Below are positions 52,862-63,290 of a stretch of DNA of 64,000 bases, piece after piece (the first letter of the stretch is position 1; the number at the start of each line of letters is the position of its first letter). Under the pieces are notes generated by a model. That model made no database searches, was not told the origin of the DNA, and saw only the letters and a list, made by a program, of their open reading frames with translations. The DNA is from Bicyclus anynana (taxonomy: Eukaryota; Arthropoda; Insecta; Lepidoptera; Nymphalidae): contig NC_069104.1 of NCBI RefSeq assembly GCF_947172395.1, positions 6,041,355 through 6,105,354 on the forward strand. The letters run 5' to 3'. The position numbers and the translations under genes were made by a program.

Positions 52862-53232
52862 ATGTTATCGCCGCGTTGCAACGACTTGCAGTACGGACGA
52901 CTTCAGTGTGCTCGTGGCGTTCGAGCCGTCCACATCTCTTGTTGTGTAATTCTTTATGGGTTACTGTCTTGGGGTCTTATTATTATTATTGGGGAGAGTT
53001 ACATTTGTGGAAAAGAGGAGTGTTTGCTAACAGTCAAAGGCCTTTAACCCTACACACAACGTTCACAAGTGCGTGACTTCACTCAAGGGTCTCTGCCATT
53101 CTAGGGTCTAATTTTTTTTGTCTTTGTTAATTAAGTTGTCCTGACAAATGTTGTTAATACCTTTGTCCATAACCTTTGTTTGACATTACTTTTGTTATTT
53201 TTGTAATCACTTCTGAGTCTGCTAAAATACAA
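52862..53232 (+). mobile_element. Repeat F, copy 2
   Basis: GTGGCGTTCGAGCCGTCCAC, TTGTTGTGTAATTCTTTATG, TTAAGTTGTCCTGACAAATG and TAATCACTTCTGAGTCTGCT match copy 1 in order. Confidence 0.65.
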
Positions 53233-53234
53233 GA

Positions 53235-53762
53235 GTATAAAATATAACATGCTAGTAAATGAGATGAGTGGATTAAGCCCGACAGTGTAACATCAATAGG
53301 CTGTTACAGGCACGAACTAAGGTACGTATACGTTGAAAGCATTCAAAGCAAGTTTCAACATTACGAGTATTTTTCGAAGTAGTTTCAAATAAATTAATGC
53401 AGTTACCTACTCTCATATAACGTGGAATTAGAGGAGATTTTTATGATTCATGGCTTAATTGAAAATATATTCGGATTCATGCGAGCTAGTTCACTGTCTA
53501 TGGAAAATGTTTTTTTTTTTTTAAAGCTTTTTCATCATTTGTAACTAGATTTTTTTAAGGATTTCTCGTTGGGTTTTTTACTATTTTTTATATTTCTCTC
53601 GTCTAGTGGGTAACTAATGTGGCGTCGTATTACGAAGTCCTGGATTCGTGTCTTGGCTCGGGCTCTGAAATACTGGACTTGTCTTTCTCGCAAAAAAATT
53701 TGCAAATACGAAATACTTCAAATAAATGTAAAATACATTCTGTACAAAGCACTCTGGTCCAT
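53235..53762. other. No feature recognised
   Basis: AT-rich spacer with no repeat match. Confidence 0.4.
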
Positions 53763-53934
53763 GTATCAACCCATATTAGTCTCGCTGCTGAGCTGATTGG
53801 CAGACTTCACACACGAGAATTAAGACAATTTTCTGGTGTGCAGGTTTCCTCACGATGTTTTCCTTCACCGTTTGAGACACGTGATATTTAATTTCTTAAA
53901 ATTGGAGGTGCATGACCCGGACCGGATTCGAACA
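53763..53934 (-). mobile_element. SINE-A with large internal deletions
   Basis: The minus strand keeps GTTCGAATCCGGTCC, the core and the end GGGTTGATAC. Two segments (near 53795 and 53900) and the outer head are lost. Confidence 0.8.
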
Positions 53935-54304
53935 AATTCGAATATGTTTTTGTATAACATTCCTACATATGTAATATCAGAATTTCAGAATAACTTCGAT
54001 ATTACTTTTGTTTGGTAGATCCCTAACGTTTAGAACAACAAAAAATGTTGACCATACTTGGAACTTGTTAGGCGCAAACTTACTATACTGAGTTCGCGAA
54101 GAGTTCAAGAAATTACGAATCTGAAAAACTTAGAAACGCAATTTACAAAGGATAACTTTATACAAATCCTACAAGAATATTGTACAAAACGATGATATAT
54201 AACTATATCATTTTGAATAGAATTGAATGTAATTGAAAAATATATTAAAGTCGATATGTATTGAAGAAACATAGAGAAGAAAATAATTGACAAAAACTTC
54301 ATTA
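53935..54304. other. No feature recognised
   Basis: AT-rich spacer. Confidence 0.4.
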
Positions 54305-54450
54305 AGATTCCACAAGGAGCTTGTCTGTCGGTCTATCTGCGATTTAGTTTAAAAACTATTACTAATAGAATCTGTAATTTAGCATAAGTACATGTATATT
54401 AAAAATATCGACAAAGTTGTAAAATTAAATTAAAAAAAAATTATTATTTG
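54305..54450 (+). mobile_element. GGGTTCCGTAG-family fragment
   Basis: CCACAAGGAGCTTGTCTGTC, GAATCTGTAATTTAGCATAA and TCGACAAAGTTGTAAAATTA align with 61090-61215. The outer GGGTTCCG end is missing. Confidence 0.55.
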
Positions 54451-54544
54451 AGTAGTATCAAATGTAAAGTGGAGATGAATTTTTTAGCAGTTGATCTCAG
54501 TCTTTAAAAAATATGGTGCGTCCGGCTTTTATTTTATTTCATTA

Positions 54545-54979
54545 CTAGCGGACCCGGTCAAGCTTAGCTTTGACTTATGTGCACTTCTTCCCTATCCCTA
54601 ACCTACACTACCCCTACCCCTATCCTACCTATAGAATAAATCTTAGAAATTGTTTTCGGAAATAGAAACTTTAATTTACACAAAATAAATTTATGAACGC
54701 ACCCCTATGTCAGTATTTCTGAACGCACGTATGTCAATCATTACATAAACAGTATCTGACAGGATGGACAACAAATGGTACTAAACAAAGTAACATTTAT
54801 GGAAAATTATTCATCTTTCATAATTATTTATTCGTCGAGTTTTCATTGTTTTTAAGATGTATTCTGCTATTCTTGGCGAAGACAAATCCAACGAATCAAT
54901 CGAAATCCATGGAAATCGGTCCAGCAGATCTCGAGTTATAAGTGTTGTAACAAACCCGACTTTCTTTTATATATATAGA
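54545..54979 (-). mobile_element. Helitron H4, single full-length copy
   Basis: CTAGCGGACCCGGTCAAGCT on the plus strand is the inverted 3' end. The other end is CCCGACTTTCTTTTATATAT then ATAGA. GGAAATCGGTCCAGCAG resembles the conserved interior of H1/H2. The flanks are A and T. Confidence 0.75.
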
Positions 54980-55229
54980 TTTAGCAATAGACTAAAAAAG
55001 AATGATAATATTGGATTTACTACTCAGCAATAACGAATATATCGAATCCCACGATATTAAGTAAAATGAAACATTCGGCCTCCATTAGCTTCATTAGGAC
55101 CTATCAAGCCGGATAAAAACGATAAACGCCTCGATTAACTAAATGTTGATCATTAACTTGACACAGTGTGACAATATCGATCAATAATACGTGTCAACAA
55201 ATATTATTAACCAACCTGAACAATCAGCA
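54980..55229. other. No feature recognised
   Basis: AT-rich spacer. Confidence 0.4.
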
Positions 55230-55427
55230 TTAATGGCTGTGGAAATGTGGTTTTCTCTTTTTCAATAAGCGTGAAATGGAATGTGATTTTGCTTTTATGT
55301 TTTCCACGTTTGATTTGCAAACTTGTAAACGACCGCATTCGCTGCCCGCGAGTATTTTATCGAAAAACCCGTCTGCGTTGAAGAAGACAGTCAGGGAATG
55401 CGGTTTTAATCTACCGTTGTAAGCCAT
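55230..55427 (-). CDS. Small open frame of unknown function (doubtful)
   Basis: Sixty-five codons, starting MAYNGRLKPHSLTVFFNADG and rich in Lys, Arg, His and Ser near the C-terminus. It has no signal peptide, membrane segment or motif that I recognise. It lies in a repeat-poor block and has more balanced composition than most chance frames here. There is no clear promoter, splice site or homologue. I consider it more likely chance than a gene. Confidence 0.12.
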   Translation of the reverse strand: MAYNGRLKPHSLTVFFNADGFFDKILAGSECGRLQVCKSNVENIKAKSHSISRLLKKRKPHFHSH

Positions 55428-56392
55428 TTAAAAAAAAACTTTATATTCCTCTATCGCGCGGAGCATGATACTGTGCTCGCCTATTGCCCTTAGTTTACTT
55501 TATATTTTTTACATGTCACGTAACGGATACGATGCGACCGGTCGTCCATTTAGGAGTCAAGTGGCTAGTAGTAGTAGGGGTGGCCTCGACATTATGGTAC
55601 TCCAAGCCCCGAGTTCTCATTTATATTACAATTGGCGTTTTGTTATGATCTACGTGACAATGTAATGTACAATTGCCTGTGATGCATAGATCATCCCCAA
55701 TTTAGGAAAGCTATAATTTTGAGAAAGAATTGTAACAAAATGTGGAAGATCTGGGTATGACAAAATCTTGTTTTTTTTTTAAATTAAAGGACGACAGGAA
55801 GTGCCGCCAGCAGTTGTGCAGTTTGTTTGGTAATAAATAAGTCATAAATAGAAAAAAAAATATTGCAAAAATGTACCGAATTGTTTGTGGATTTATGTTC
55901 TATTAATGATACCGAACCATGAAAAAAATATCCGCTCTAAAGACCGAATCAACCTGTATATTAAAGCTACATTGATTTAATGTAAGTACTGTAATTCGCG
56001 CTTGTTGGTAAATTACACTGTGTTTAAAAAAAAGGCATGATTAAAAACCAAGCGTTCTGTTCATTATTATGTTCATTTGATCCTGAAAATTAGTCTTTAT
56101 TGCGAGCTTCGGCGCTGTGTTCTGCATTGTTAATTTCGACGGAATTAATTTCATTTACCGGCATTTTATTATGTATTAAAATAAACAGTTTGGAACTTAA
56201 TGTATTGCGAACAACTTACGTTTTAACTTTCTGTAATTGCACAGATGATGAATTGAACAATCTAGGACTAGGACTACTAAACATCATAGGAGTTCCTAGT
56301 AGGGCATTTAAAAATACGTCTCGCATTCTTAAGAAGGGAGCACTCATTCTGCATCATATTATTGCAAAATCGATTCGCGGTGCTTAGGTACC
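55428..56392. other. Spacer, no assigned element
   Basis: Repeat-poor. A GC-richer patch at 55525-55615 (GATGCGACCGGTCGTCCATT) contains the palindrome GACCGGTC. The 95-codon plus frame at 56100-56387 has no ATG at its start and no domain. Confidence 0.4.
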
Positions 56393-56625
56393 TTAGCCCC
56401 ATTTGCACTATTTTAACGGACCTTAAAAAAGCTTTCAAATACAACAAATGCATTCCCAAGTATACGTTCACACGACACCGTTTTTAAAACGCGATGCTTT
56501 TTATTTTCGAGCAGTGATGCATTTTCAATTTTGGGCGTTGGAAATAGATCTTCATTTAACTTCATACTATATTTGAACGCGTTTTTAACGTCCGTTAAAA
56601 AAACTCTCGTGCGAATGAGGGCTTA
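56393..56625. mobile_element. MITE with long imperfect terminal inverted repeats
   Basis: Left TTAGCCCCATTTGCAC, TTTTAACGGACCTTAAAAAA and TTTCAAATACAA match the inverse of the right end (TAAGCCCTCATTCGCACGAG, TTTTTAACGGACGTTAAAAA, TTCAAATATAG) over about 60 bp. No transposase is encoded and the target duplication is unclear. Confidence 0.75.
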
Positions 56626-56654
56626 GTGTGGTAACAGCATGGCCTTGTGTCAAC

Positions 56655-57035
56655 CATCAGACCAGCTGGCCTATTCACTAATTTGGACTTTAATAACAAC
56701 CTATTAAAATAAACAACAATTGAACTGAGAAATGTCATCTACCTACTGTATGATATCCACTGAGGGTCGTCAGTAGGCACATTCACATAGGATTACATTT
56801 GCAACATAGAATCTCAATTTCGTATATCTCAACTAACATACATCAAAGTTAGTTAGGCTTGCAGACCTAGTGGATTCATTAACTTGGTCTTAAATATCAA
56901 CCTTTTAAAATAAATATCAAATGAACTGAGAACTATCTTCTACCTATACGACCTACCTACCTACCTATACGTATATCCACGAAGGCACCGGATGACATGT
57001 TGAACATACGTCAAAGTTAATGAATTAGCCTACTG
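56655..57035. repeat. Degenerate tandem repeat of about 190 bp
   Basis: TTAAAATAAACAACAATTGA, ACTGAGAAATGTCATCTACC and CATACATCAAAGTTAGTTAG in unit 1 align with TTAAAATAAATATCAAATGA, ACTGAGAACTATCTTCTACC and CATACGTCAAAGTTAATGAA in unit 2. Confidence 0.7.
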
Positions 57036-57067
57036 AGCCAATTTAAAAAATACTAATTCCTAAACTA

Positions 57068-57254
57068 ATGGCAACCCTGCACCGGAAAGCGCAGTGTTGG
57101 TCGACCCCCCCACTAGGTGCATCGAATGACATCAAGCGGATTGCAGGGAGCCGCTTGATGCTGGCGACTCGAGACCATTTTGTTTGGAAGTCCATGCAAG
57201 AGGCCTATGTCCAGCAGTGAACGTCCATCGGCTGATAATGATGATGATGATGAA
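57068..57254 (+). mobile_element. RTE LINE 3' end
   Basis: GGCAACCCTGCACCGGAAAG to CATCGGCTGATAATGATGAT plus further (ATG) units. The best view of this family's 3' end in plus orientation. Confidence 0.85.
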
Positions 57255-58065
57255 TTCCTAAACCGAGGTATCTTATCCAGGACTTAGCTTTTGCAGAATT
57301 GTAAGAATTTCTTTTATAAAGCATTATAAAAGAAACTCTTACATACTTTGTAAAATTTAAACGATGACTAGATTAATCAACAGTTAATTCAATTAAACAA
57401 CATCAACAACATTCCTTATATCCTACAATCGCCAACCCACATTTGAACAGCGTGATGAGTCCCAGCACCATCCTCTTTTATAAGGCTAAATAGGCCTGAT
57501 ATTCATTGGTATTGTACTACAAACCTCTGTCAAACTTGCAAAAATATTCTGACGAGGGTGCTGTAACTAATTAGATATAGTTTAGCCTGAAGCGATCCAT
57601 ACCCGAGTCTAGTTAGCCTTTATCCTCCAAAAACAGTAATTCGTTTATTTGATGCTGTAATAAATTGGACCTTTGCTGTTTTATTCCTTGTTTCAAGGAT
57701 AGGTGTATATTATTTGTATTCGGGCACTAAAGTTAATTTAAGTCAGATATGAAAGTCAGTGAGTTGTTATTACGTTTAGAGTCGGATTTCATCAGACAGT
57801 ACAGATTTTCAGATTGGATTTCTGCTAGCATCTTCTCGTCTCATTATGTATGTAATTATATGTATAAGGCAAGTCAATTAGCATAGTTATGTCCTAATAG
57901 ATCATCTTATCTCCTTTTGTTGCACTCTTTTCGTACAGACTTTTTGCTTACTTGAACAGAGGGAAACATTTTAAATTTAATCCTTTAATTATTTTATTCT
58001 TTTAATTTCATTTCGCTTTTCTGTTGTTTAATAAATATCAATGATTTAGCTAAAGATGTTTACTA
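57255..58065. other. No feature recognised
   Basis: About 810 bp of AT-rich spacer. A 17-bp inverted repeat (TAAGAATTTCTTTTATAA-like) lies near 57302-57341. Confidence 0.4.
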
Positions 58066-58340
58066 TACTAAAGCCACAATCGAAGATTCTGTTTACTAAA
58101 AAATAAATTAGAAATGAGGGTAGAAAATGCATGTCAATTTCTTGTTCTTCAAAATATTTGTTATTTCTTGTTATTCAAAATATTAACTAATTGATTTAAG
58201 CTTCTTAATCAAATGTATTTTCATTAATTTAAGACCAATTTAATTACAACTATTATTAGGTGAGAAATGACTAGCAATTTATACCCTTATTTATAATTTG
58301 TTTGTCAGTAAACAGTACTCTTCGAGTATGGCTTTAGTAT
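58066..58340 (+). mobile_element. MITE-J, both ends present
   Basis: TACTAAAGCC at the left and GGCTTTAGTA at the right start inverted repeats of about 70 bp with gaps. Paired blocks include CTGTTTACTAA against GTAAACAG, and AAATGAGGGTAGAAAATGC against GCAATTTATACCCTTATTT. A TA flanks each side, as in Tc1/mariner-type elements. Confidence 0.8.
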
Positions 58341-58750
58341 AGCTTTAATGTGATGCAATATTAACCAATACAATTTCAATGAACCAAAGATTTTAAAAAT
58401 ACTATCGTAACACAGAACATAAAAAGATTGACCCCAGTCTCGACCACTCTAGATAAGTTAATATATCTATGGTAAAGTTTATGTTATATAAACTAATCTT
58501 GTGCAATGTGAACTTAGCGATAATGTGTATTAAACTTTGAATATGAATTAATGGACTTTGGTATGTTTACTGGGGCACAGGTTTGGTCCCATGGACAACT
58601 CACCACTTAGTTTAATGACAAATCATTAGCATGCTCCGCTACTACAAATGAGTCGCACAACCAAAACCCACAGGTGACATTACCCTTAATAGGTTTATTT
58701 CTATATCTAGGTAATCTAAACTAAAATTAGATCGTTTATTTATTTGGCCT
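58341..58750. other. No feature recognised
   Basis: AT-rich spacer. Confidence 0.4.
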
Positions 58751-58997
58751 TGCACCTCAAAGTTTTCAGTTGTGTGCATTTTCAGAAATTAAATATCACG
58801 TGTCTCAAACGGTGAAGGAAAAATATCGTGAGGAAACCTGCATACCAGAAAATTTTCTTAATTCTTTGCGTGTGTGAAGTCTGCCAATCCGCTTTGGGCC
58901 AGCGTGGTGGACTATTGGCTTAACCCCTCTCATTCTGAGAGGATACTCGAGCTCAGCAGTGAGCCGAATATGGGTTGACAATGATGATAATGATGAT
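58751..58997 (+). mobile_element. SINE-A, tRNA-like head missing
   Basis: GCACCTCAAAGTTTTCAGTT through the core to GGGTTGACAATGATGATAAT. It is 5'-truncated just past the B-box. Confidence 0.9.
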
Positions 58998-59109
58998 TTA
59001 TTTGTTACGATTTGATTCAAAACTTTTTAATCGATTTTAAAAATTCATTTACTATTACAATGCTACGTCTTTGCCGTTACTACATTCTACTAATAATATA
59101 AATAATATA

Positions 59110-59315
59110 ATAGAATGGAAATAGATTTACTCTGGATTAATAATAAAGAAATAGATTTACTTTTTATTTGTTTGATTGAACGCGCTAATCTCAGGAACTA
59201 CTGGTCCGAATTGAAAAATTCTTTCAGTGTTAGATAGCCCATTTATTGAGGAAGGCTTTAGGCTATATATCATCCCCGTATTCTTACGGGAACAGGAACC
59301 ACACGGATGAAAACG
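59110..59315 (+). mobile_element. Helitron H1, ends replaced, with an H3a fragment
   Basis: GAATGGAAATAGATTTACTC with TGGATTAATA (59114-59145) is a piece of H3a. It joins the H1 interior from GTTTGATTGAACGCGCTAAT to GGAACAGGAACCACACGGAT. The CTAG end is missing. Confidence 0.7.
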
Positions 59316-60054
59316 CATCAGATCATGTTATACATGTCTCTGAAATTTAATTAAGTTGTAAACTCACAACGGATTAAGTAGATTAATGTTTTGTAAATAC
59401 ACTGTAGAAAATCCCATTTCTTACGTAAGCACACCAAGTCTAGACTTTCCTACGACGCTGCGACGCTAAAAACTAAAAGTCAGCAACCGCAGTTTGCAAA
59501 TGTTTTCAAAGCATTAAGAAAAAGATATAGAACTTGCCCCGAACTCGACACTTGCATACATGAATATATTTTGTAGGGAAACGCTTGTATTAAGTAAAAT
59601 GTTTACTTAATGATGCTAGTTTTATTTATGGAATAGTTTTGCAGCTGACCTATATGGAAATTTACGTGAATAGTATTTATTTTTCAAAATATACCTATAG
59701 TTTGCGCAACTTCCGGTTTCCGTGATTAGATCAGAAATAACATTTAACTGTTTAGTAACATATTTTTTAGATAAGCTCTGTCTCTCTCAAGCTCTCTCTC
59801 AAAAATTCCCTTTTAATTATCTAAGTGCTTTTTTTGTCTGAATAGATAAGAAAAATATTTAAAATCAAGTGATATCTTTGTAGGGCAATTCTTAGTTGAT
59901 ATAAGTTTTTGTTATGTAGCGGAAAATCTTTACAAAAAATTGTTTTATTTAGTTCTAATACTAATAAAACAGATGAGAAAAATATTCAATAAAATATTTT
60001 CCCTAAGGCTAAGAATGTTTAAAATCAAGTGATACCTTCGGTTAATTTCCAAAA
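59316..60054. other. No feature recognised
   Basis: About 740 bp of AT-rich spacer. AAAATCAAGTGATA recurs at 59861 and 60021, followed by similar short motifs, so an old duplication is possible. Confidence 0.45.
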
Positions 60055-60585
60055 AAAAAAAAAAAATCAAAAATTCATTTATTTCAAGTAGGCTCAGTAT
60101 ACAAGCACTTTCGATACGTCAGTTGACTATTTGTAAAGATTCTACCACCGGTTCGGAAGGCAGATTCTGCTGAGAAGAAACCGGCAAGAAACTCAACAGT
60201 TGCTCTTTTTAAAAAAAATCATACAATAATATTATAATTTCAATTGATGACAACATTACAATTTCTTATAGTTTTACTTCCTGTGTGAAGGTGGAAGCTG
60301 ATCCAATGGCCTCCAAGCAACTTTATCATTAAGGAACTCATCGATGATGTAGTAACCTCCACTAAAGGGATATACCTAGGTATATCGCTCACATCTAAGT
60401 CTGGAAGGTGGTTTTCCGTAAGGAAAACGCCCCACCACCATGGTTCGCTATGTTTATAATTTTATCTGATTCGCCATGAATCACAAACACAAAGTCTGAA
60501 CATGACTCCTGAAAGAAATACCTTACTTTTATTCCCTGGGTCCATGGATTAAAAGTAAGGCTTACGCGCGGGAAAACGTTCTTTT
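60055..60585 (-). mobile_element. LINE-L 3' end with coding remnant
   Basis: On the minus strand, 60370-60280 reads SGGYYIIDEFLNDKVAW then a stop. This is like the (G/K)YY(S)xxEFLND end of a common lepidopteran LINE ORF2. The 3' UTR has GCCGGTTTCTTCTCAGCAGA, GGTGGTAGAATC and GACGTATCGAAAGTGC and ends in AAATAAATGAATTTTTGATT plus poly-T/A. The sequence to 60585 is probably more of the same element. Confidence 0.7.
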
Positions 60586-60867
60586 GACGGCCTTCGTGGC
60601 GCAGTGGTATGCACGGTAGATTTACAAGACGGAGGTCCTGGGTTCATTCCCCGGCTGGGCTGTTTAAGGTTTTCTTAATTGGTCCAGGTCTGGCTGGTGG
60701 GAGGCTTCGGCCGTGGCTAGTTGCCACCCTACCTACAAAGACGTTCCGGTATGATGTCGTGTAGAAACCAAAAGCAGTGTGGTTTTCATCCTACTCTTAT
60801 CAAGTTAGCCCGCTTCCATCTAAGATTACATCTCTTACCATCAGGTGAAATTGTAGTCAAGGTCAAA
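60586..60867 (+). mobile_element. SINE-B, full length
   Basis: GACGGCCTTCGTGGCGCAGT head, B-box GGTTCATTCCC, body, and ATCAGGTGAAATTGTAGTCA end. It abuts the LINE-L copy. Confidence 0.9.
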
Positions 60868-61054
60868 AAAAAACTATGCCTCATACAATCAACCTAAGAC
60901 ATAGGTGGTTAAGCCTGGTGTGCCTAAAACTTAACAATATCGCCCAAACTTAGAAACATTTTGACCAGCTTGGTGTAAACTTAACCTATAAGAGATTGTA
61001 GGAGTGCAGAGACTTGTGTAAAATGGACCGCTGTTGCAGATGGTCAATTTTTCT
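60868..61054. other. No feature recognised
   Basis: Short spacer. Confidence 0.4.
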
Positions 61055-61290
61055 TTTTAGGGTTCCGTAGTCCACAAGAAACCCTTATAGTTTCGCTATG
61101 TTCGTCTGTCAGTCTGTCCGCGGTTTAGCGCAGAGTCTATTACTACTACTAGGAAGCTGTAATTTAGCATGAGTATGAATATTAATGTCGGCAAAGTCGT
61201 AAAATAAAATATTGAAATATTAAGTTTAGGGTTCCTTCCCCACAAAGTGGGGATGATTTTTCTCGTCTATCCCATAGTGTGTGTTTTGCA
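61055..61290 (+). mobile_element. GGGTTCCGTAG-family repeat, left part
   Basis: TTTTTAGGGTTCCGTAGTCC, GTCAGTCTGTCCGCGGTTTA, AGGAAGCTGTAATTTAGCAT and GTCGGCAAAGTCGTAAAATA, then GGGGATGATTTTTCTCGTCT. The right end was not found. Confidence 0.7.
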
Positions 61291-62814
61291 TTATAAGGGT
61301 TTAAAGTTCTCATTTAATACGGCACTTGGCGTTTTTTTATTTAAACGAAATTCTGAAAACAGTATTCATTAAACATAAGACTCAGTATAAAGATCCTTTT
61401 AGCATCCAATGTTTTAAGTGGGTTGTTAAAGAATTAAAAAACAAAAATTACACGTCTTAATAATGCACTTTTCTTCAAACGAACTTGTAACTGCAGTGGC
61501 AACTTGCTTGCAAGACTTTCCATAATATTTGTATTCTCACAGCGCTAAAACCCCGCAGACTGTCTTCGCATATCTAAGTTTTTGCGTCGCGGAAAGTAAA
61601 CGAAAACCTTTTTCATATAGTAATTAAACTTGCATTTCCATTCCAAAAGTACTTTTAAGGACGGGATTAACTGCGTGTAACAATCATACAGATGTGCAGT
61701 TTCATTTTCGTGCGTTGGTTATTATTTATTGGCACTGGAAACAAATTCATTACAGCAATACGTAATCGTGTAAAAAACCGGACAAGTGTGACTCAGACAT
61801 TCACTGATGGTTAAGGTTAAGTACAGAATTGGTAAGTACATATTTGCTTAACCCATCGAAGTTTTTCATTGCGTACTTTAAATACAGAGTATATTTTTAT
61901 GATTTAATTACGAATTTATAGTTTCAGATTTGTAGTAAGTTGCTATAAGATTACTTGCTAAAATGTATAATTATAGTTCTAAGTTAACATGAAGTAATTT
62001 TTTGATAATATTGAGTGTCAAAAATTACATTTCTTGTGGCATAAAGGGTCATACCTTATTATACGTGAACTTGGAAGTTTGATTTTTTCACGGATTCAAG
62101 AGACTGTGTACATAATAAATACAGAAAGAGAACCTTAAGGTCTTCCTACACTGTAAGACTACACTGTAAGATTGTTAAGCAGTGGTATTACTGACTGCTA
62201 TGTTAAAGCCTGTGTAATTACTTTTAGAAGAAGAGTATTAGGTTTAAAATACGTCTGGCTCAATGTGGTTTTTTCTCAACAGTTCTACAAGGATACCTAC
62301 TTTAGAACTTCAGTACGGTGTAAGATTATGGGAATTTTTCTTACAGGAATTTAAGAAGTAAATAACCATGTGTGGTTAAGTGTAGTAAAGGAAAACCGGA
62401 TGGATTTTCTGCATTTGATTACACTTTGAATTTAACTTATACATATTATATTACCTTTTACCCAAAAAAAAAATAACTGACTTGGTATTATATAACACAA
62501 AGATATTGTAGGTACTATATATTTGTAGTACAATAGGATTTCTTTTTAGAAAGCTTATTTTTTCAGTTTTTGTGTTTCCCAGAAGTTTCCCAGAAAAGTA
62601 AAGTTTTACTGCAGACTTTGAAAATAATATTATCATTTAATGCTGTAATATTATATTACTATCATCATTATATTTAACCAATGACATTACTTATACTCTG
62701 TAAAAAATTGTGAATGTTGTGAAAATCATTTAAATAGTTAAGCATTGACATAACCTAAAATTGTAATTAAATGTAAGCATGATTTAATGTATTAACGGTA
62801 GATTTTCCTTAATA
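61291..62814. other. Repeat-poor stretch
   Basis: About 1.5 kb of AT-rich DNA without a family match. ACACTGTAAGA occurs twice in tandem near 62149-62172. Short frames on both strands have no domains. Confidence 0.45.
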
Positions 62815-62960
62815 AATAAATAAATAAATTATCAGCCTATTTAACGGCCCATTAAAGAGAGAGGAAGGAGGCCTCCTTCCTCATAGAAGAAGGGATATGG
62901 AGCTCAGACCCACATAGCTCCAACACTCCAACGGGGGTTGGCAGGCTTTATTGTTACTAT
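62815..62960. repeat. (AAAT)n and a repeat-M-like segment
   Basis: AATAAATAAATAAATAAAT at about 62811 is followed by an inverted pair, GAGGAAGGAGG and CCTCCTTCCTC (62870-62882). Then ACGGGGGTTGGCAGGC resembles repeat M at 27300. Confidence 0.45.
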
Positions 62961-63189
62961 TAATATAACTTTAAGCAACATCACTCTACTTTATTGTCAA
63001 TATTATTGCGTGTAGCGTAGCCTTACACGGAACAATTAGGTATCCATGGATGCGTTCGATCGCCGACCGCATTGAAGTAGCCATGTTGTGGAGGAAATGA
63101 CGCTAGCTTCCGCCGGAAGCGCCCTGTAACTGACACTGTGTCATTGTGCAACATTCATATGGAAGGTTAAGGGTCATAGCACACACAAC
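62961..63189. other. Spacer of moderate GC
   Basis: GACGCTAGCTTCCGCCGGAA and neighbours are GC-richer than the surroundings. TTCCGCCGGAA is a palindrome. No family match. Confidence 0.4.
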
Positions 63190-63290
63190 CTTTTTTTTTG
63201 CAAGCGCTTAGCTACAATCACGCGTGATGGTAAGCGATGATGCAGCCTATGGTGCGCGCTTCCCTAGAAGAGAAGAAAAAAAAAAAAAGA
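63190..63290 (-). mobile_element. SINE/LINE tail related to SINE-B
   Basis: Poly-T, then GCAAGCGCTTAGCTACAATC, ACGCGTGATGGTAAGCGATG and ATGCAGCCTATGG is a diverged form of the SINE-B end. The rest is not matched. Confidence 0.5.

Noticed and set aside
56100..56387. 95-codon plus-strand gene
   Set aside because: There is no ATG at the start of the frame, no recognisable domain, and it abuts a MITE.
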